Shown one piece after another: positions 62,441 to 64,000 of a stretch of DNA of 64,000 bases. The position numbers and the translations under genes are program-made. This DNA comes from Azolla caroliniana. Its lineage: Eukaryota > Polypodiophyta. Under the pieces are notes generated by a model. That model saw only the letters and a list, made by a program, of their open reading frames with translations. It was not told the origin of the DNA and searched no databases. Location of the stretch: the NCBI GenBank assembly GCA_043228905.1, contig JBHGNT010000021.1, positions 12,710,001 to 12,774,000 of the forward strand, in the 5' to 3' direction. The stretch's first letter is position 1, and every line of letters begins with the position of its first letter.

Positions 62441-64000
62441 AGGGGATAAGACCTAGCAGAGGCAATGGCGGTAGCCGTCGACCGGCTGGTAAGCGCTCGT
62501 GAGGGGATGGGTACCCCCGACAGAGCCATTGAATCAATCGTCGGCTCTATAGGCCGCTTCGGAGGGAAAGACGCCACAAGTTATTTGGAGGCTTACCGGG
62601 CCGAAATGATCATGAGGGATATCCCGGTGGACAGGCGGCTGTCCGGATTCCCTCGGGTCGTGACGCCGAGCATCCACGCGGAGGTGCTCGAGGTGCTGGC
62701 TGGATGCCAGACTTAGGAGGAGTTCGAGCTGCAGCTCCTCGAGAAGTACGGGTTTGACGACTCGCTTCGGTTGTCGAGGCGGAACTTCATGGCGTGGGTG
62801 GAAAGCCCTGGAAAGGGGAGGAACACGTTGGTGCTCCTCCAAGAGTTCGAAAAACGGTTTGCACGGTTGTCAACATTGGACCGGACGGTGCTCGAAATGA
62901 GTCGAGTACTACTGTTTGTCAAGTCGGTGGACGCGCTCGACAGGGAAAAGGTGGGTCCCCTATTGGAAACAGACGAAGGGCTCACGGCAAACTGGGCCGT
63001 GGTAAAATGGGTCTGAAGCTGTTTCGACAAACGATGCGATTGGAGCTACTAAAGCTCGTCGGGGTCAGGGCCGGTCCCGGGAAGGAGGCTCGAGGAGCCG
63101 GTATCGGTGCCGGCCGGTAGGAAGGAAGAGACCCGAATCTGGCTAGAGTCGGGGTCGGCATCGAAGGACGTGGTCAGAGGCCCATCCGGAGGAGCGGCTC
63201 TGGAGGAGCTGACACAAATGGTGTGCGACCTGCAGATCGCACAGGCCCGGAGAGACAGCGGCGAACAACCTCGCGACCGGAGGCCGCCGGCTGGGCAGCG
63301 GTGCATGTAGTGTGACGCGATCGGTCACATTCGGGAGGATTGTGCGGATTTCGCCGACACACTCAGGACCAACATGGTGTACCTCTGGAACAGGCGAGTG
63401 CACGCGAGCGAGACCCGGAGAGCCCTAGAACTAAATACGGGGCGCGACGAAATGAAGAGGTTGATGGAAGAGGCCGCGGCACGGCACGTTAAAGCCGTTA
63501 ACTACTCAGTGTCGGCGGGAATTCGGGTCGGGGGTGACGAGACCCGGAAGGTGAAGGACTCCGGATTCTGGCCGCTAGTGCTAGAAGGCCTCTTCGGAGT
63601 TCAGCTGAAGAAGGAAGAGGCGGACCGCGCGGAGCAGAGGGTCCAGAAGGTCACCGGTTGGGACGATCCGGTCGAAGAGAAAACAGGCTTCGTAGAAGCC
63701 GCTTGCTAGAACTACAAGGTTCTGGTGGAGGACAAATGGGCAGGAAAGGCTGGAGGGGTCGGTCCCCCATAGAGGTATGAGACCCGGTTCGGACCGAAAC
63801 CGACCGGTGCCGACAACCCAAGCGCGCCGGACGGAAAGAAGCAGGCGGGGTTTCGGTTGAGCACCGAAATCGAAAGGACCACAGACCTGCGAAAGGTCCT
63901 GGAGGAACGTATCCTCGATAGTAAAGTGGAGCTCTCGTTGCGGGAGGTGCTGGGAATCGCCAAGAGGGAGTTCCACGACTCCATCGTAGACTTGGTGAAG
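62441..64000 (+). pseudogene. gag-pol start of element Q (partial)
   Basis: The start ATG region has a TAA at codon 4; from 62465 the frame follows A Gag (MAVAVDRLVSAREG, FPRVVTPSIHAEVLEV) with a TAG at 62714, to 63016, then a frameshift. In the next frame ALEELTQMVCDLQIAQARRD leads to a CCHC knuckle (63301-63342: Cys, TAG, Cys, GHIREDC), which has a stop inside it. Then DEMKRLMEEAAARHVKAVNY, further stops, and LSLREVLGIAKREFHDSIVD near 63935, a block that in related Gag-Pol proteins precedes the protease. The rest is outside the window. Confidence 0.75.

Overview
This window is repetitive plant nuclear DNA. I see no intact host gene, rRNA or functional tRNA; almost every base can be assigned to retrotransposons nested in one another. 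Ty1/copia elements carry an initiator-Met primer site (TGGTATCAGAGC) and UBN2-type Gag. There are chromodomain Ty3/gypsy elements (chromoviruses) with a Tf1/sushi-like layout, a GC-rich LTR superfamily ending TGTCG...CGACA, and a non-LTR LINE. This mix fits a large-genome land plant; the Tf1/Tcn1-like chromovirus and the odd Gag superfamily lean towards a seedless plant, but that is inference.

Layout. Bases 1 to about 43,990 are one nested pile inside a single decayed copia, C, whose left end lies outside the window. C resurfaces at 11529-12848, 13886-14379, 32662-32779 and 43032-43990. It is interrupted by B (ends 11528; it contains A, 1-1376, and the intact chromovirus D, 2849-8621), by solo LTR E (12849-13885), by copia F (14380-32661) and by chromovirus G (32780-43031). 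F contains a gypsy relic M, chromovirus I (20318-25564), intact copia H (25574-30933) and solo LTR N (31335-32017). G contains solo LTR J and the LINEs K and K2. Bases 43988-44693 and 55939-56580 look like one older stretch split by copia L (44694-55938), which itself contains copia L2 (49039-55248) and solo LTR S (49393-50617). The right end holds minus-strand relics O (from 56581) and P (59208-61137), then an LTR (61138-61772) abutting element Q (61773 to the window end).

Two elements look recently active: D and H each have LTRs that read as identical, perfect 5-bp target duplications and open frames. D also shows its working parts: Gag and Pol joined by a candidate -1 frameshift signal (heptamer GTTAAAC, 6-nt spacer, 11-bp stem), a self-priming site in which the predicted RNA 5' end pairs with the primer site, and a pol frame that ends inside the 3' LTR. 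The diverged relative G keeps the frameshift signal and has a compensatory base change in the self-primer pairing.

Other items of most interest: tRNA-like A-box/B-box modules in antisense at the U3 end of several unrelated LTRs; insertion of the TGTCG...CGACA superfamily at 4-bp sites with a central CG; a Gag-only element (B) with in-frame 76-residue tandem repeats; and a LINE with four 225-bp tandem copies of an ORF1 segment fused to a truncated reverse transcriptase.
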